Part shown: positions 1-7,124 of the stretch, piece by piece
Layout: every line of letters starts with the position of its first letter
How positions within the stretch are numbered: position 1 is the first letter of the stretch
Translations under genes and position numbers: made by a program
The notes under the pieces: generated by a model
Database searches by the model: none
The model's input: the letters and a program-made list of their open reading frames with translations, nothing else
Told to the model about the DNA's origin: nothing
From: Mycobacterium interjectum
GTDB taxonomy: Bacteria; Actinomycetota; Actinomycetes; Mycobacteriales; Mycobacteriaceae
Direction of reading: 5' to 3'
DNA: 37,873 nucleotides
Assembly: GCA_002102225.1 (NCBI GenBank)
Contig: LQPB01000067.1
Coordinates: 1 to 37,873, forward strand

Positions 1-2622
1 GCGGCGCTGCTGCAGCTGTTCGCCGCCGGCGCGCTGCGGCCGTTGCCCACCACCAGCTACGGGCTGGTGAACGCGCCCCAAGCCTTCCGCGACATGAGCC
101 AAGGAATCCATACCGGCAAGATCGTCCTGATCCCCCGCCCGGTGCTGGACCCCGAGGGCACCGCGCTGATCACCGGTGGCACCGGGATGCTGGGGGCGCT
201 GTTCGCCGAACACCTCATCACCCACTACGGCATCAAGCATCTGCTGCTGCTGTCGCGCAGCGGCCCGGCCGCGCCCAGTGCGGCGGAACTGCAGCAGCGC
301 CTGACCCAGCTGGGCGCGCAGGTCACCATCACCGCCTGCGACACCAGCAACCCCGCGGAGCTGGCGGCGGCGCTCGACACCGTCGGCGACGGCCATCCGC
401 TGACCGCGGTCATCCACGCCGCCGGCGTCCTCGACGACGCCGTCGTGACCGACCTCCGCCCCGAACAACTCGATGCGGTCTTGGCCGCCAAGGCCGACGC
501 CGCCTGGCATCTGGATCGCCTCACCGCCGACCGCGATCTGGCCGCATTCGTGTTGTTCTCCTCGGCGGCCGGAATCCTGGGTAGCCCCGGGCAGGCCAAT
601 TACGCTGCGGCCAACGCCTTCCTGGACGCGCTGGCCCGCCGCCGCCGCCACCACACCCAACGCGCGGCCACCAGCGTGGCCTGGGGCTATTGGCAGACCC
701 CGTCCGGGATGACCGCGCACCTCACCACCGGCGACCTCACCCGGCTAGCCGGCACCGGCCTGACCCCCATCACCAACCAACACGGCCTGGCCCTCTTCGA
801 CGCCGCACTGACCAGTCAGCGGCCCAACGTGGTAGCCACCCCGTTCAACACCGGCGCCTTGACGCGCCAGGCGCGCCACCACACGCTGAACCCGATCCTG
901 TCCGCCCTGACCCACATCCGTCCCCAAGCCGCCACCGCCAGCCCCCGCACCCTGGCCGCCCGGTTGGCCGCCGAAACACCCCGGCAACGACTCGACACGC
1001 TCACCGCGATGGTCACTGCCACCACCGCCGCCGTCTTGGCTCACCCCGACCCGGCGGCGCTCGATCCCGACCGGCCGTTCAAGGACCTCGGCATCGACTC
1101 GCTGACCGCCCTGGAGCTGCGCAACACCCTCAACCAACGCACCGGCCTCGTCCTGCCCGCGACCCTGGCCCTCGACCACCCGAGCCCCACGGCGCTCGCC
1201 TCGCACCTGGCCGACCTGCTCACCGACACCGCCCCCGCGCCCGCCGCCCCGGCGGCCCAGGTCAGCACGAATGGCGTTGTGCCGGTGGACGATCGGCTCG
1301 CGTATCTGGACCAAGCGGCATTTCTCGCGCTGCGAGCGGTGCACGGCGCCCTGATTCAGGTCACATGGATCTACAACCGCCCCGTCGACGTCGAGGGATT
1401 GCGGCGTTTTCACCGGAATCTCGGACGCGGATTGCTGGGGCGCAGGATCGAACGGGCCACGCTGCCGTTCGCGCGTGACCGCTGGGTGGTGGCTGCGGAG
1501 TCGGCCGACATCGATTTCGCCCCGACGCCGCGGCCCCGCGCCGAGGTGAACGCGTGGGCCGACGAGCGTGCGCGTCTGCCCCTTGACCCGGAGTGGGGGC
1601 CCGGCTGGCATCTCGGAGTACTTCCGCTGGTAGACGGTGGGACCGCGGTCAGTCTGGTGGCGTCGCACACGATCGTCGACGCCATCGCCTTCGGCCAGGC
1701 GATCGAGGACGCCGCCGAAGGCAGGACGCGCGAATTCGGTTATCCGCCTGCGGGATCCCGCACGCTGCGCCGCGCGTTGCGCGAGGATCTGCGGCAGACC
1801 GTCAAAGACCTGCCCGACGTCGCCCACGCTTTGGGCGCCGTGGCGCGCAGGGCCCGGCGCGACCGGCAAGAGCTCAGATCGTCGATGAAGGCGGCGCCAC
1901 CGTCTCCGAAAACCTCTAATGGCGATCAGACGGTAGAGGTGCCCGCCCTGACCGCCTACATCGACCTGGCGGAATGGGATGCCCGCGCGAAAAGCCTTGG
2001 CGCAAGCAGTAACTCGCTGGTGGCGGGAATCGCGTGCCGGCTCGCGGTGCGGGTCGGGCGCGTCCAGGACGACGGGACGGTCACCCTGCGATTCCTGGTA
2101 TCGCTACGGACCGACGACGACACCCGCGGCAACGCTCTCACCAGCGTCGACGTGACGGTGGATCCCACCCGCGCGGCGACGGACCTCGGGGACATGCAAG
2201 CCACGATCACACAAGGAATCCTGGCCGCCATGGAGGACCCCGACAACGAGTGGTTGGCGCCGTTGCCGCTCGCCGCGCTGACACCGGTGTGGGCGGCCCG
2301 GAAGGTCGCGGGGATGGCGGCCGGCGGTTCCACCCTTCCCGTCACGTGCTCCAACGTCGGTGATCTGTCCCCGGCGGCGAACCGCCCCGACGGCACCGAC
2401 GCCGACTATGCGTACCTGAGAAACCTCGAGCCCGACATCAAGAAGAGCACGCTCGAAGCCATGGGTGGGCAGCTGTTCCTGGGTTCAGGCCGGGGCCAAG
2501 GGAAGATGTTCATCAGGATCTCCGCCTATCTCCTCGACGGCCCGAATACCAAAGAAGAGCTGCGCAAGAACGTTTCGGCCGCATTCGCCGAATTCGATCT
2601 GAATGTGGAGATCGACGGCTGA
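1..2622 (+). CDS. Type I polyketide synthase, C-terminal part (ER tail-KR-ACP) with fused condensation/acyltransferase-like domain; 5' partial
   Basis: The frame is open from base 1, so the gene starts upstream; the TTG at 43 is internal. Reading 5' to 3': an enoylreductase tail (AAGALRPLP, bases 16-42 on), a ketoreductase with NADP loop GGTGMLG (about 175-195), SSAAG and catalytic Tyr in QANYAAANAF (codon 601-603), then an acyl carrier domain with GIDSL, the phosphopantetheine Ser at 1099-1101. After a Pro/Ala linker ending near 1265, about 450 more residues follow. They carry HTIVD (His 1666-1668, Asp 1678-1680), fitting the HxxxD motif of condensation/PapA/WS-DGAT acyltransferases. ER-KR-ACP order is usual for mycobacterial lipid PKSs; a fused acyltransferase is not, since PapA proteins are normally separate. 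By inference the extra domain releases the ACP-bound chain onto an alcohol or amine. Codon use is less uniformly GC-rich after the ACP. PKS assignment is firm; the fused domain's substrate is unknown. Confidence 0.93.
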   Translation, partial: AALLQLFAAGALRPLPTTSYGLVNAPQAFRDMSQGIHTGKIVLIPRPVLDPEGTALITGGTGMLGALFAEHLITHYGIKHLLLLSRSGPAAPSAAELQQRLTQLGAQVTITACDTSNPAELAAALDTVGDGHPLTAVIHAAGVLDDAVVTDLRPEQLDAVLAAKADAAWHLDRLTADRDLAAFVLFSSAAGILGSPGQANYAAANAFLDALARRRRHHTQRAATSVAWGYWQTPSGMTAHLTTGDLTRLAGTGLTPITNQHGLALFDAALTSQRPNVVATPFNTGALTRQARHHTLNPILSALTHIRPQAATASPRTLAARLAAETPRQRLDTLTAMVTATTAAVLAHPDPAALDPDRPFKDLGIDSLTALELRNTLNQRTGLVLPATLALDHPSPTALASHLADLLTDTAPAPAAPAAQVSTNGVVPVDDRLAYLDQAAFLALRAVHGALIQVTWIYNRPVDVEGLRRFHRNLGRGLLGRRIERATLPFARDRWVVAAESADIDFAPTPRPRAEVNAWADERARLPLDPEWGPGWHLGVLPLVDGGTAVSLVASHTIVDAIAFGQAIEDAAEGRTREFGYPPAGSRTLRRALREDLRQTVKDLPDVAHALGAVARRARRDRQELRSSMKAAPPSPKTSNGDQTVEVPALTAYIDLAEWDARAKSLGASSNSLVAGIACRLAVRVGRVQDDGTVTLRFLVSLRTDDDTRGNALTSVDVTVDPTRAATDLGDMQATITQGILAAMEDPDNEWLAPLPLAALTPVWAARKVAGMAAGGSTLPVTCSNVGDLSPAANRPDGTDADYAYLRNLEPDIKKSTLEAMGGQLFLGSGRGQGKMFIRISAYLLDGPNTKEELRKNVSAAFAEFDLNVEIDG

Positions 2623-2710
2623 GCGCCTAGCGCCCTGGCGTTGGCTGGGCTGTTTTCTCCTGTACCACAGTGTGTTTGGGCTGCGGGGACGCGGCTGGCG
2701 AAATCGGTTA

Positions 2711-2739
2711 TTTACGGCGAAATCATGTTGATTTATGAT
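2711..2739 (+). promoter_or_regulatory. Candidate sigma-A-like promoter
   Basis: A TTTACG hexamer (2711-2716) lies 17 bp from TATGAT (2734-2739), inside the only AT-rich patch between the PKS and the DUF732 gene. The predicted start near 2746 lies just before the three GGTRAAC repeats. A regulator bound there would block this promoter, or act as an activator for a second, unseen promoter closer to 2888. Prediction only. Confidence 0.4.
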
Positions 2740-2749
2740 GGAAAATAAT

Positions 2750-2778
2750 GGTGAACAAAAGGTGAACGCAAGGTAAAC
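2750..2778. promoter_or_regulatory. PHO-box-like direct repeats (three units, 11-bp period)
   Basis: GGTGAAC occurs at 2750-2756 and 2761-2767, and GGTAAAC at 2772-2778, exactly 11 bp apart. On the minus strand the units read GTTTACC, GTTCACC, GTTCACC with 4-bp spacers. This is the layout bound by OmpR/PhoB-family response regulators, and GTTCACC is the known core of the Streptomyces PhoP PHO box. The mycobacterial counterpart would be RegX3 (phosphate starvation). The site lies about 110 bp before the DUF732 gene. Regulator identity is inferred. Confidence 0.6.
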
Positions 2779-2887
2779 GAATTCAAGGTGGAGCAGTGCG
2801 CCGTGAAGCCGGAGGGGCGGCGCACGTACGCGTTGAGATGCCAATTCGTCCGTCGATGACGGCCCGATCCAGAACGGATGCCCCTCC

Positions 2888-3664
2888 ATGTTCATCGGCA
2901 CCACCGGCCGCTCCGGTGCCCTGGTTACCGCCATCGTGTTGCTTTCTGGCGCTGCAATTCTGCGCGGCGGCGCGGCCGCGGCCGACCCACAAGACGACCG
3001 CTTCTTGGCGCTGCTCGATCAAGAGGGCATCCCTGCCCTACAGGGTGTGCCGAACCTCATCGACACGGCCCATGACGTCTGTCGCACACTAGACGCCGGC
3101 ATGCCGGCGGCCGGCCTCGTCGATGCGATGGTGAACAATGCGTTTGGCATCGACCCGGCCGAGCGCGAATACGCCCCGGGTCGCCTCGCGCGCACCGAAG
3201 CCCGCTTCATCACCGCGGCGGTGGGGGCGTACTGCCCACACAACCAGGGCAAGATCGCCTCGATCCGCGCCAATCGCACGGGATGGAATGGGTCGGCGCG
3301 CCGGATCGTCGTAGTTCCCTCCGGAGAGATCACCGATCCGAACCCGCCGCAGATTCCGACACCACCGCCCGCGGCGCAGATTCAGGCGCCGCCCCAGCCG
3401 GTGGTGCCGCCACCGCCAAAACAGGCGCCGTCTCCAGCCCAAAAGCCTCCGCCTCCAACGCAAAAGCCTCCGCCTCCACCGCAACAGGTGGCGGCACCAC
3501 CGCCCCAAGAGCCGCCACCCCCCGCGGTCGGTCCCCAGCCGGGTGGCGCTGTCGGCGGGGGCGGCGGTAATAGCGGCGGTGGCACCGGCGGTGGCAACGC
3601 AGGCGGCAGCGGCGGTGCCGGTCCGAGGGATCCCTCGCCTGGCTTTGTCAGGCTCGCGCCGTAA
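2888..3664 (+). CDS. Secreted DUF732-family protein with Pro-rich and Gly-rich tail
   Basis: 258 residues. The N-terminus has a signal peptide with a hydrophobic run (VTAIVLLSGAAI) and likely cleavage after GGAAAA, before DPQDDRF. Residues about 35-120 form a DUF732-type domain: DPQDDRFLALL start, DVCRTLD and AYCPHNQ supplying the usual Cys pair for a disulfide, and a small helical fold found almost only in exported mycobacterial proteins. From about residue 150 the chain is Pro-rich (PPPPKQ, QKPPPPT and QKPPPPP repeats), then it ends in a Gly/Asn-rich stretch (GGGGGN, GGGTGGG). Such tails commonly span or bind the cell wall. ATG 2888 is chosen because it directly precedes the signal peptide; no good ribosome binding site is visible. 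The gene stands alone, after the PHO-box-like array. Molecular function is unknown. Confidence 0.82.
   Translation: MFIGTTGRSGALVTAIVLLSGAAILRGGAAAADPQDDRFLALLDQEGIPALQGVPNLIDTAHDVCRTLDAGMPAAGLVDAMVNNAFGIDPAEREYAPGRLARTEARFITAAVGAYCPHNQGKIASIRANRTGWNGSARRIVVVPSGEITDPNPPQIPTPPPAAQIQAPPQPVVPPPPKQAPSPAQKPPPPTQKPPPPPQQVAAPPPQEPPPPAVGPQPGGAVGGGGGNSGGGTGGGNAGGSGGAGPRDPSPGFVRLAP
3440..3478 (+). repeat. In-gene 21-bp-period tandem repeat
   Basis: An 18-bp block is repeated perfectly at 3440-3457 and 3461-3478, giving two 7-residue units (QKPPPPT, QKPPPPP) in the Pro-rich tail of the DUF732 protein. The period is a multiple of three, so copy number can change by slippage without breaking the frame. 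Confidence 0.75.
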
Positions 3665-3684
3665 CTGCGGTAAACAACCGCGTC

Positions 3685-4377
3685 TTAAAGGCGGCCAGCC
3701 ACGAAAGTCGCTGCCTGACCGGGCATCCCGTTGTGCGTATAGGACAGGTGCTCGGGGGAGAACAGCTCGTCATGCGTTGGCAGCGTCAACAGTGCGCCCG
3801 GAGAACAAACCGGATCGCCCGGCGCACACAAGTCAATCGTCTTCGCCCCGTACCAGGGGCTGAGTTCAGTTACCGGCGCCCCCAAGAATCTGCCCGTCGG
3901 ATTCCCGAAGAGGGCGAGTGCCGCGACATGTTCCGCCTCATCCGCCGTGAATATGTCGGGGACCAAACCTGCTACGGGGGCTCGGGCGATGGTGGCCAGA
4001 TCTATCGCACCCGCCCCCTGGGAATATCCGCCCAGCACCAGTTTGGTATTCGGACAGGTCGCCACCATGGACCGAACGTGAGCGTGCGCATCGACCGCGC
4101 CGGCGGATGCCGATGGGGCGAGATCGTTGCCGGCGGGGTAGTTGACCGGATACACCCCGAGGGACCGGCCGCCAACCTGCGAGCGCAGCGCGTCGATGAA
4201 TTGCTGTCCGACCCCACCGACACCGGGCGCTTCGTCGGTGCCGCGGGCGAACGTCACCTCGGCATCGGGGCATGCAGCGGCGGAGGCAGGGGCAATGAGG
4301 ATCGGTGCGCTCAGCAGAGCCGCCGAGGTGGTGACCGCGGCGGCGCCCAGCAAACAGGCGAATCGGTGTGCGTTCAC
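3685..4377 (-). CDS. Cutinase-like serine esterase (CULP family), exported
   Basis: 230 residues. The signal peptide ends at about ASA-AACPD. The mature part has the cutinase landmarks: ACPDAEVTFARGT near the start, GGYSQGA with nucleophile Ser119, Asp188 in GDPVC, and His210 in EHLSY, plus conserved Cys at 36, 108, 184 and 191. Mycobacterial cutinase-like proteins hydrolyse esters or phospholipids outside the membrane. The GTG start at 4377 is preceded by GGGA on the minus strand and gives the full signal peptide. The gene is divergent from a second cutinase at 4500, with 122 bp between starts, so the two may share a control region. All catalytic residues are present, so it is probably active; natural substrate unknown. 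Confidence 0.93.
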   Translation of the reverse strand: MNAHRFACLLGAAAVTTSAALLSAPILIAPASAAACPDAEVTFARGTDEAPGVGGVGQQFIDALRSQVGGRSLGVYPVNYPAGNDLAPSASAGAVDAHAHVRSMVATCPNTKLVLGGYSQGAGAIDLATIARAPVAGLVPDIFTADEAEHVAALALFGNPTGRFLGAPVTELSPWYGAKTIDLCAPGDPVCSPGALLTLPTHDELFSPEHLSYTHNGMPGQAATFVAGRL

Positions 4378-4487
4378 GTCCCAATGCTGACACGTGCGGT
4401 GTGTAGGGCGACACCCCTGAGCGTCTGATTATTGGCGCCGCGCACCAGCTAACCCAAAATGCAAAGTCGCCGCACATATTAAGTCCG

Positions 4488-4493
4488 TAATAT
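4488..4493 (+). promoter_or_regulatory. -10 box (TAATAT) for a leaderless cutinase transcript
   Basis: TAATAT fits the mycobacterial TANNNT -10 consensus and lies 6 nt before the ATG at 4500. Transcription would then start at or next to the A of the start codon. No ribosome binding site is visible, in line with leaderless translation. No clear -35 box. Confidence 0.5.
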
Positions 4494-4499
4494 CGCGTC

Positions 4500-5135
4500 A
4501 TGAGGCTCGTCGCGATAACGCCAGGCGCGCATCGTGTCCTCAGCCTGGCGGCCGCCGCCCTCCTCGCGGCGGCATTGATAATGGCCCCGGCGGTGGCGCC
4601 CTCCCCGACCGCGGGACAGATTCCGGCCGCATCGGCGGCGTGCCCCGACGCCGAAGTGGTTTTCGCCCGCGGGCGAGAGGAGCCACCCGGCGTCGGCGCA
4701 GTCGGCGACGCGTTCGTCAATTCGCTGCGCGGCAAGACGCCGAGGTCGATCGGCGTGTACGGGGTGAATTACCCCGCCAACATCACCACCGGCAGCGGCG
4801 CGAACGACATAGGCGCGCACGTCGAATCGATGGCCAGAAATTGCCCGAACACGCGCATCGTGCTCGGCGGCTACTCGCTCGGCGCCGAGGTCGTTGACCG
4901 CGCCATGTGGGGCGGGCTGCCGCCGGGCGCGGATCAGCACATCGCGGCGGTCGCGTTGTTCGGTAATGGCACCCACGGGTTGGCCCCGGCGTTCGCCGGC
5001 AAGACGATCGACCAGTGCGCCGCCGGCGACCCCATCTGCGGGCGGGGCACGAATTGGCCGTCGCACCTGCAGCCCTCATACATCGGCTCCGGGCTGGTGG
5101 ATCAGGCCGCTGGCTTCGTCGCCGGGAGGCTCTAG
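4500..5135 (+). CDS. Cutinase-like serine esterase (second, divergent copy), exported
   Basis: 211 residues. A long hydrophobic signal region (LSLAAAALLAAALIMAP) leads to AASAACPD, the probable cleavage site. The family motifs are present: ACPDAEVVFARGR, GGYSLGA with Ser126, Asp177 in GDPIC and His189 in SHLQPSY. The residue after the nucleophile is Leu where the neighbouring copy and most cutinases have Gln (GYSQG). That position helps form the oxyanion hole, so activity or specificity may differ. The protein is about 20 residues shorter than its neighbour between the Ser and Asp motifs. Start ATG 4500 has a -10 box at leaderless distance. The stop TAG overlaps the native stop of the decayed thioesterase on the other strand through a shared CTAG. 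Confidence 0.92.
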   Translation: MRLVAITPGAHRVLSLAAAALLAAALIMAPAVAPSPTAGQIPAASAACPDAEVVFARGREEPPGVGAVGDAFVNSLRGKTPRSIGVYGVNYPANITTGSGANDIGAHVESMARNCPNTRIVLGGYSLGAEVVDRAMWGGLPPGADQHIAAVALFGNGTHGLAPAFAGKTIDQCAAGDPICGRGTNWPSHLQPSYIGSGLVDQAAGFVAGRL

Positions 5136-5427
5136 GCCACAATCGTCGACATCAGGGGACGCAGCCTCTCAAACCGCGCCTGCCGATCACGAAGATAGAA
5201 GTGGCGTGGCCGAAGAAGATATGTGGCTGATCGAGGGCGGATCGCAGCTGATCGTTGACCTCGTCGACGAGCTGCCGCAGCGTAGCGAAGCGGTGTCGGT
5301 CGCTGACCTCGACCGGAATTACCTCGACGGCCGGCCCCAGCGCCTTCTTCCAGGCGTTGAACGCCAACCCGCCGCCCCCGGCATGGTGGAAGCAGAATAG
5401 CCGCATGGTGCCAGTCGCCTTTCTCAT
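5132..5427 (-). pseudogene. Type II thioesterase remnant with internal deletion and frame change
   Basis: Reading from ATG 5427 (or 5406) the protein has the start of a type II (PKS/NRPS-associated) thioesterase: LFCFHHAGGGGLAFNAWK, VEVIPVEVSDRHRF, LVDEVNDQLRSAL and IFFGH, which should continue into the nucleophile motif GHSMG. Instead the sequence jumps into another frame reading HFYLRDRQARFERL and stopping at 5132, which matches the usual C-terminal GGHFYL segment bearing the catalytic His. So about 140 central residues, including the catalytic Ser and Asp, are gone, while both ends remain. The junction has a doubled GCCAC, suggesting deletion between short repeats. In the original frame the ORF ends at 5152 after 91 residues. 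The ATG overlaps the stop of the upstream aminotransferase remnant (ATGA), showing a former operon. Confidence 0.8.
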
Positions 5428-5843
5428 CGTGGCTCACCGGAATCGCTGTCCCGCAAGCCCTTTGCGTTCAGCAGTTTCAGCTCCTCGGCCAGGACGTTGA
5501 CCATCAAGCGGATCTGTTCGGATGAGTGACAGCTGGTCACTACGAAGCGCAGACGCGCTTGGTCTTCCGGTACGGCGGGGAAACGGACCGGGTCGGCATA
5601 GATACCGTGCCGCAGCAAAGCACCCGACAGCCGCATTGCCGTGCTCGTGCTCCCGACGACGCAGGCGATCACGTTGGTGCCCTCGCTGTCGGCGGTGTCG
5701 ATGCCGGCTTCCCGGGCCAGGCTCGCGAAGAGCGCGGCGTTCACGCGCAGCCGGCGCAGGTGTTCAACCAGCGCGGGGCGCCCTGTGGCCCGTTGTTTGG
5801 GCGCCGCCGGGGCGGCCACGTCGAGGCCGTGGGTGATGCTCAT
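5424..5843 (-). pseudogene. AONS-type PLP aminotransferase remnant (C-terminal domain only)
   Basis: 139 residues. From about residue 25 it matches the small C-terminal domain of alpha-oxoamine synthases (BioF/KBL-like): LVEHLRRLRVNAALFASLA, then SEGTNVIACVVGS, HGIYADPVRFPAVP, ARLRFVVTSCHSSEQI. The family is about 400 residues long, and the large domain with the PLP-binding Lys is absent. A good start is kept: ATG 5843 with GGAG about 7 nt upstream, followed by 20 unrelated residues. This suggests an in-frame internal deletion that joined the true N-terminus to the C-terminal domain. It overlaps the next remnant by ATGA. It could still be translated but cannot be a working aminotransferase. 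Such enzymes often release polyketide or acyl chains as aminoketones, which fits the nearby PKS. Confidence 0.75.
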
Positions 5844-5912
5844 GTTGTGCTCCGTTTCCTTCGCGGGGTGCGACCCGAGCGGGCCGCGCTCACGGGTAGG
5901 AGCGTCAGACGG

Positions 5913-5939
5913 GTCTCACACAGACACTTTTTGTGAGAC
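5913..5939. promoter_or_regulatory. Perfect 8-bp inverted repeat, operator candidate
   Basis: GTCTCACA (5913-5920) and TGTGAGAC (5932-5939) are perfect inverse arms separated by 11 bp. The element lies about 70 bp upstream of the aminotransferase remnant (minus strand). It could be an operator for a dimeric regulator, or a hairpin; with no U-run suited to either neighbour, a terminator is less likely. The regulator is unknown. Confidence 0.5.
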
Positions 5940-6222
5940 TTTTTCCAACCAGCGACCCGGTGACAGACGCGGCCGCAGGTTGCTCAGACGTCTATCGGCT
6001 TTTGTTGATGGGACCTTCCGAGGCGGATTGGAAGACCCTTTGTTCCCCCGGGCAATTGCGCCCCACAACGGGTTTGACAGGTCCGCGACATGGCAAAGGT
6101 GTTAGCCGTGCGGGTACCACTAACCGCGACACGAGCCGTTCGGCATCAACCGAAAATGATCCTTTTCCTCAACCGGCTCTGAACAGGACCGACTTCATGG
6201 CTCGCCCCGGGGTCGAGTGGAG

Positions 6223-6253
6223 TTGACATCGCCAATCCGTGGCGTCGTAAACT
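6223..6253 (+). promoter_or_regulatory. Promoter: TTGACA / TAAACT
   Basis: A perfect -35 hexamer TTGACA (6223-6228) is followed after 19 bp by TAAACT (6248-6253), matching the TANNNT -10 form. The spacing is slightly long for sigma A. The predicted start near 6260 gives a leader of about 85 nt before the exported-protein gene at 6346. Confidence 0.5.
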
Positions 6254-6345
6254 AACAATAGAAGCTCGTAGCTAACTGTCGACTCTTGATCAGAACGAAT
6301 TGGTTTCAGATTGTCTGTGTTGATTCAACGGTTAAGGGAGTCGGA

Positions 6346-6690
6346 ATGACGTTCACACTTACCCGCCTCGGCGCCGCGATCGTGGGTTGTGCCGCGGCGT
6401 GTGTGTTTTCCACCGGGGTCGCCGCCGCCGATCCGCCCGACCCGCACCAACCGGACATGACTAAGGGCTTCTGCCCGGGCGGTCGATGGGGGTACGGAAA
6501 TTTGGCCGTGTGCGACGGCGAGAAGTACCCCGACGGGTCGTTCTGGCACCAGTGGATGAAGACCTGGTTCGTGGGCCCGCAGTTCTACTACGACTGCGTC
6601 GGCGGCGACGAACCCCTGCCGGGCCCGCCACCGCCCGGTGGCTGCAACGGGGCGATCCCGCCCGACCAGCCGCCCCCGCCGCCAACCTGA
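6346..6690 (+). CDS. Small exported protein, unknown function
   Basis: 114 residues. The signal peptide (LTRLGAAIVGCAAACVF) ends at GVAAADPPD. The mature part is short and Cys/Trp/Tyr-rich: KGFCPGGRWGYGN, AVCDGEKYPDGSFWHQW, QFYYDCVGG and GGCNGAIPP, then a Pro-rich end. The CDGxxYPDGSFWHQ pattern resembles small exported mycobacterial proteins of unknown role; four mature Cys could form two disulfides. ATG 6346 is chosen over the TTG at 6286 because it has GGGAG at suitable distance and starts the signal peptide directly. A promoter with a perfect -35 box lies upstream. No function can be assigned. Confidence 0.82.
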   Translation: MTFTLTRLGAAIVGCAAACVFSTGVAAADPPDPHQPDMTKGFCPGGRWGYGNLAVCDGEKYPDGSFWHQWMKTWFVGPQFYYDCVGGDEPLPGPPPPGGCNGAIPPDQPPPPPT

Positions 6691-6769
6691 TCTTGCGGCG
6701 CAATGGCCGCGAAGCACTTTATTAATTCTTCTGAAGGCGTTGCATCCCTTTCGATTTCGACGGACGCGT

Positions 6770-7057
6770 TCAGCCGACCCGCTTCAGCGTGTAGTGGGCA
6801 ATCGTCCGCCTCGGGTCGTCGGCGAGTCTCTTCACCTCCTGGCGGATGGGATCCACGGCACCGCCCAACACCCCGGGGCAGCCATCGGGGCACCGGACTT
6901 CCCACCACGAATCCGATCGGTGTGGCGGCCACGCCGCGAGCTGGCCACCCCTCGGCTGATAACCGATCTCGGCCGCAAACTGCCTGAGATTGCCGACGTG
7001 ATGCTGTGCCGGGCAGAAGAGGGAAACGTCGATGCCGAGGTTCTCGGATTCGTTCAT
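6770..7057 (-). CDS. Small orphan protein, unknown function, divergent from 7196 gene
   Basis: 95 residues from ATG 7057; a GTG at 7081 would add eight. No signal peptide or membrane segment. Visible features are SLFCPAQHH near the N-terminus and WWEVRCPDGCPGVL in the middle, i.e. three Cys and two His that could bind a metal, then a charged helix (RQEVKRLADDPRRTI). I do not recognise the family. The gene is divergent from the one at 7196, and the 138 bp between the two starts hold two perfect 20-bp palindromes, so its transcription is probably controlled by the same DNA-binding protein. Start choice is uncertain, since GGAGG lies 14 nt upstream of the ATG. Confidence 0.55.
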   Translation of the reverse strand: MNESENLGIDVSLFCPAQHHVGNLRQFAAEIGYQPRGGQLAAWPPHRSDSWWEVRCPDGCPGVLGGAVDPIRQEVKRLADDPRRTIAHYTLKRVG

Positions 7058-7124
7058 GACGCCATTCTCGCCCTCCGGCACGGCGGCGTGACCACAATCA
7101 CGGAGCGCAGCTGGCCCGCCATGA

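Larger units (their letters stand above)
5844..6345. other. Gene-free stretch of about 500 bp
   Basis: No convincing gene is seen here on either strand. The open frame at 5933-6226 has no family features and poor codon use. The stretch holds the inverted repeat at 5913-5939 and the promoter at 6223-6253. Base composition is clearly less GC-rich than the core genome, as expected of a degraded or acquired segment. Confidence 0.6.

Noticed and set aside
43..45. TTG start for the PKS gene
   Set aside because: The frame is open and conserved (enoylreductase tail) from base 1, so the TTG is internal and the gene is cut by the window edge.
6100..6126. GTTAG/CTAAC inverted pair
   Set aside because: Five-bp arms with a 14-bp gap are expected by chance.
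5933..6226. 97-codon open frame in the gene-free stretch
   Set aside because: No signal peptide, no family pattern, irregular codon use and no ribosome binding site.
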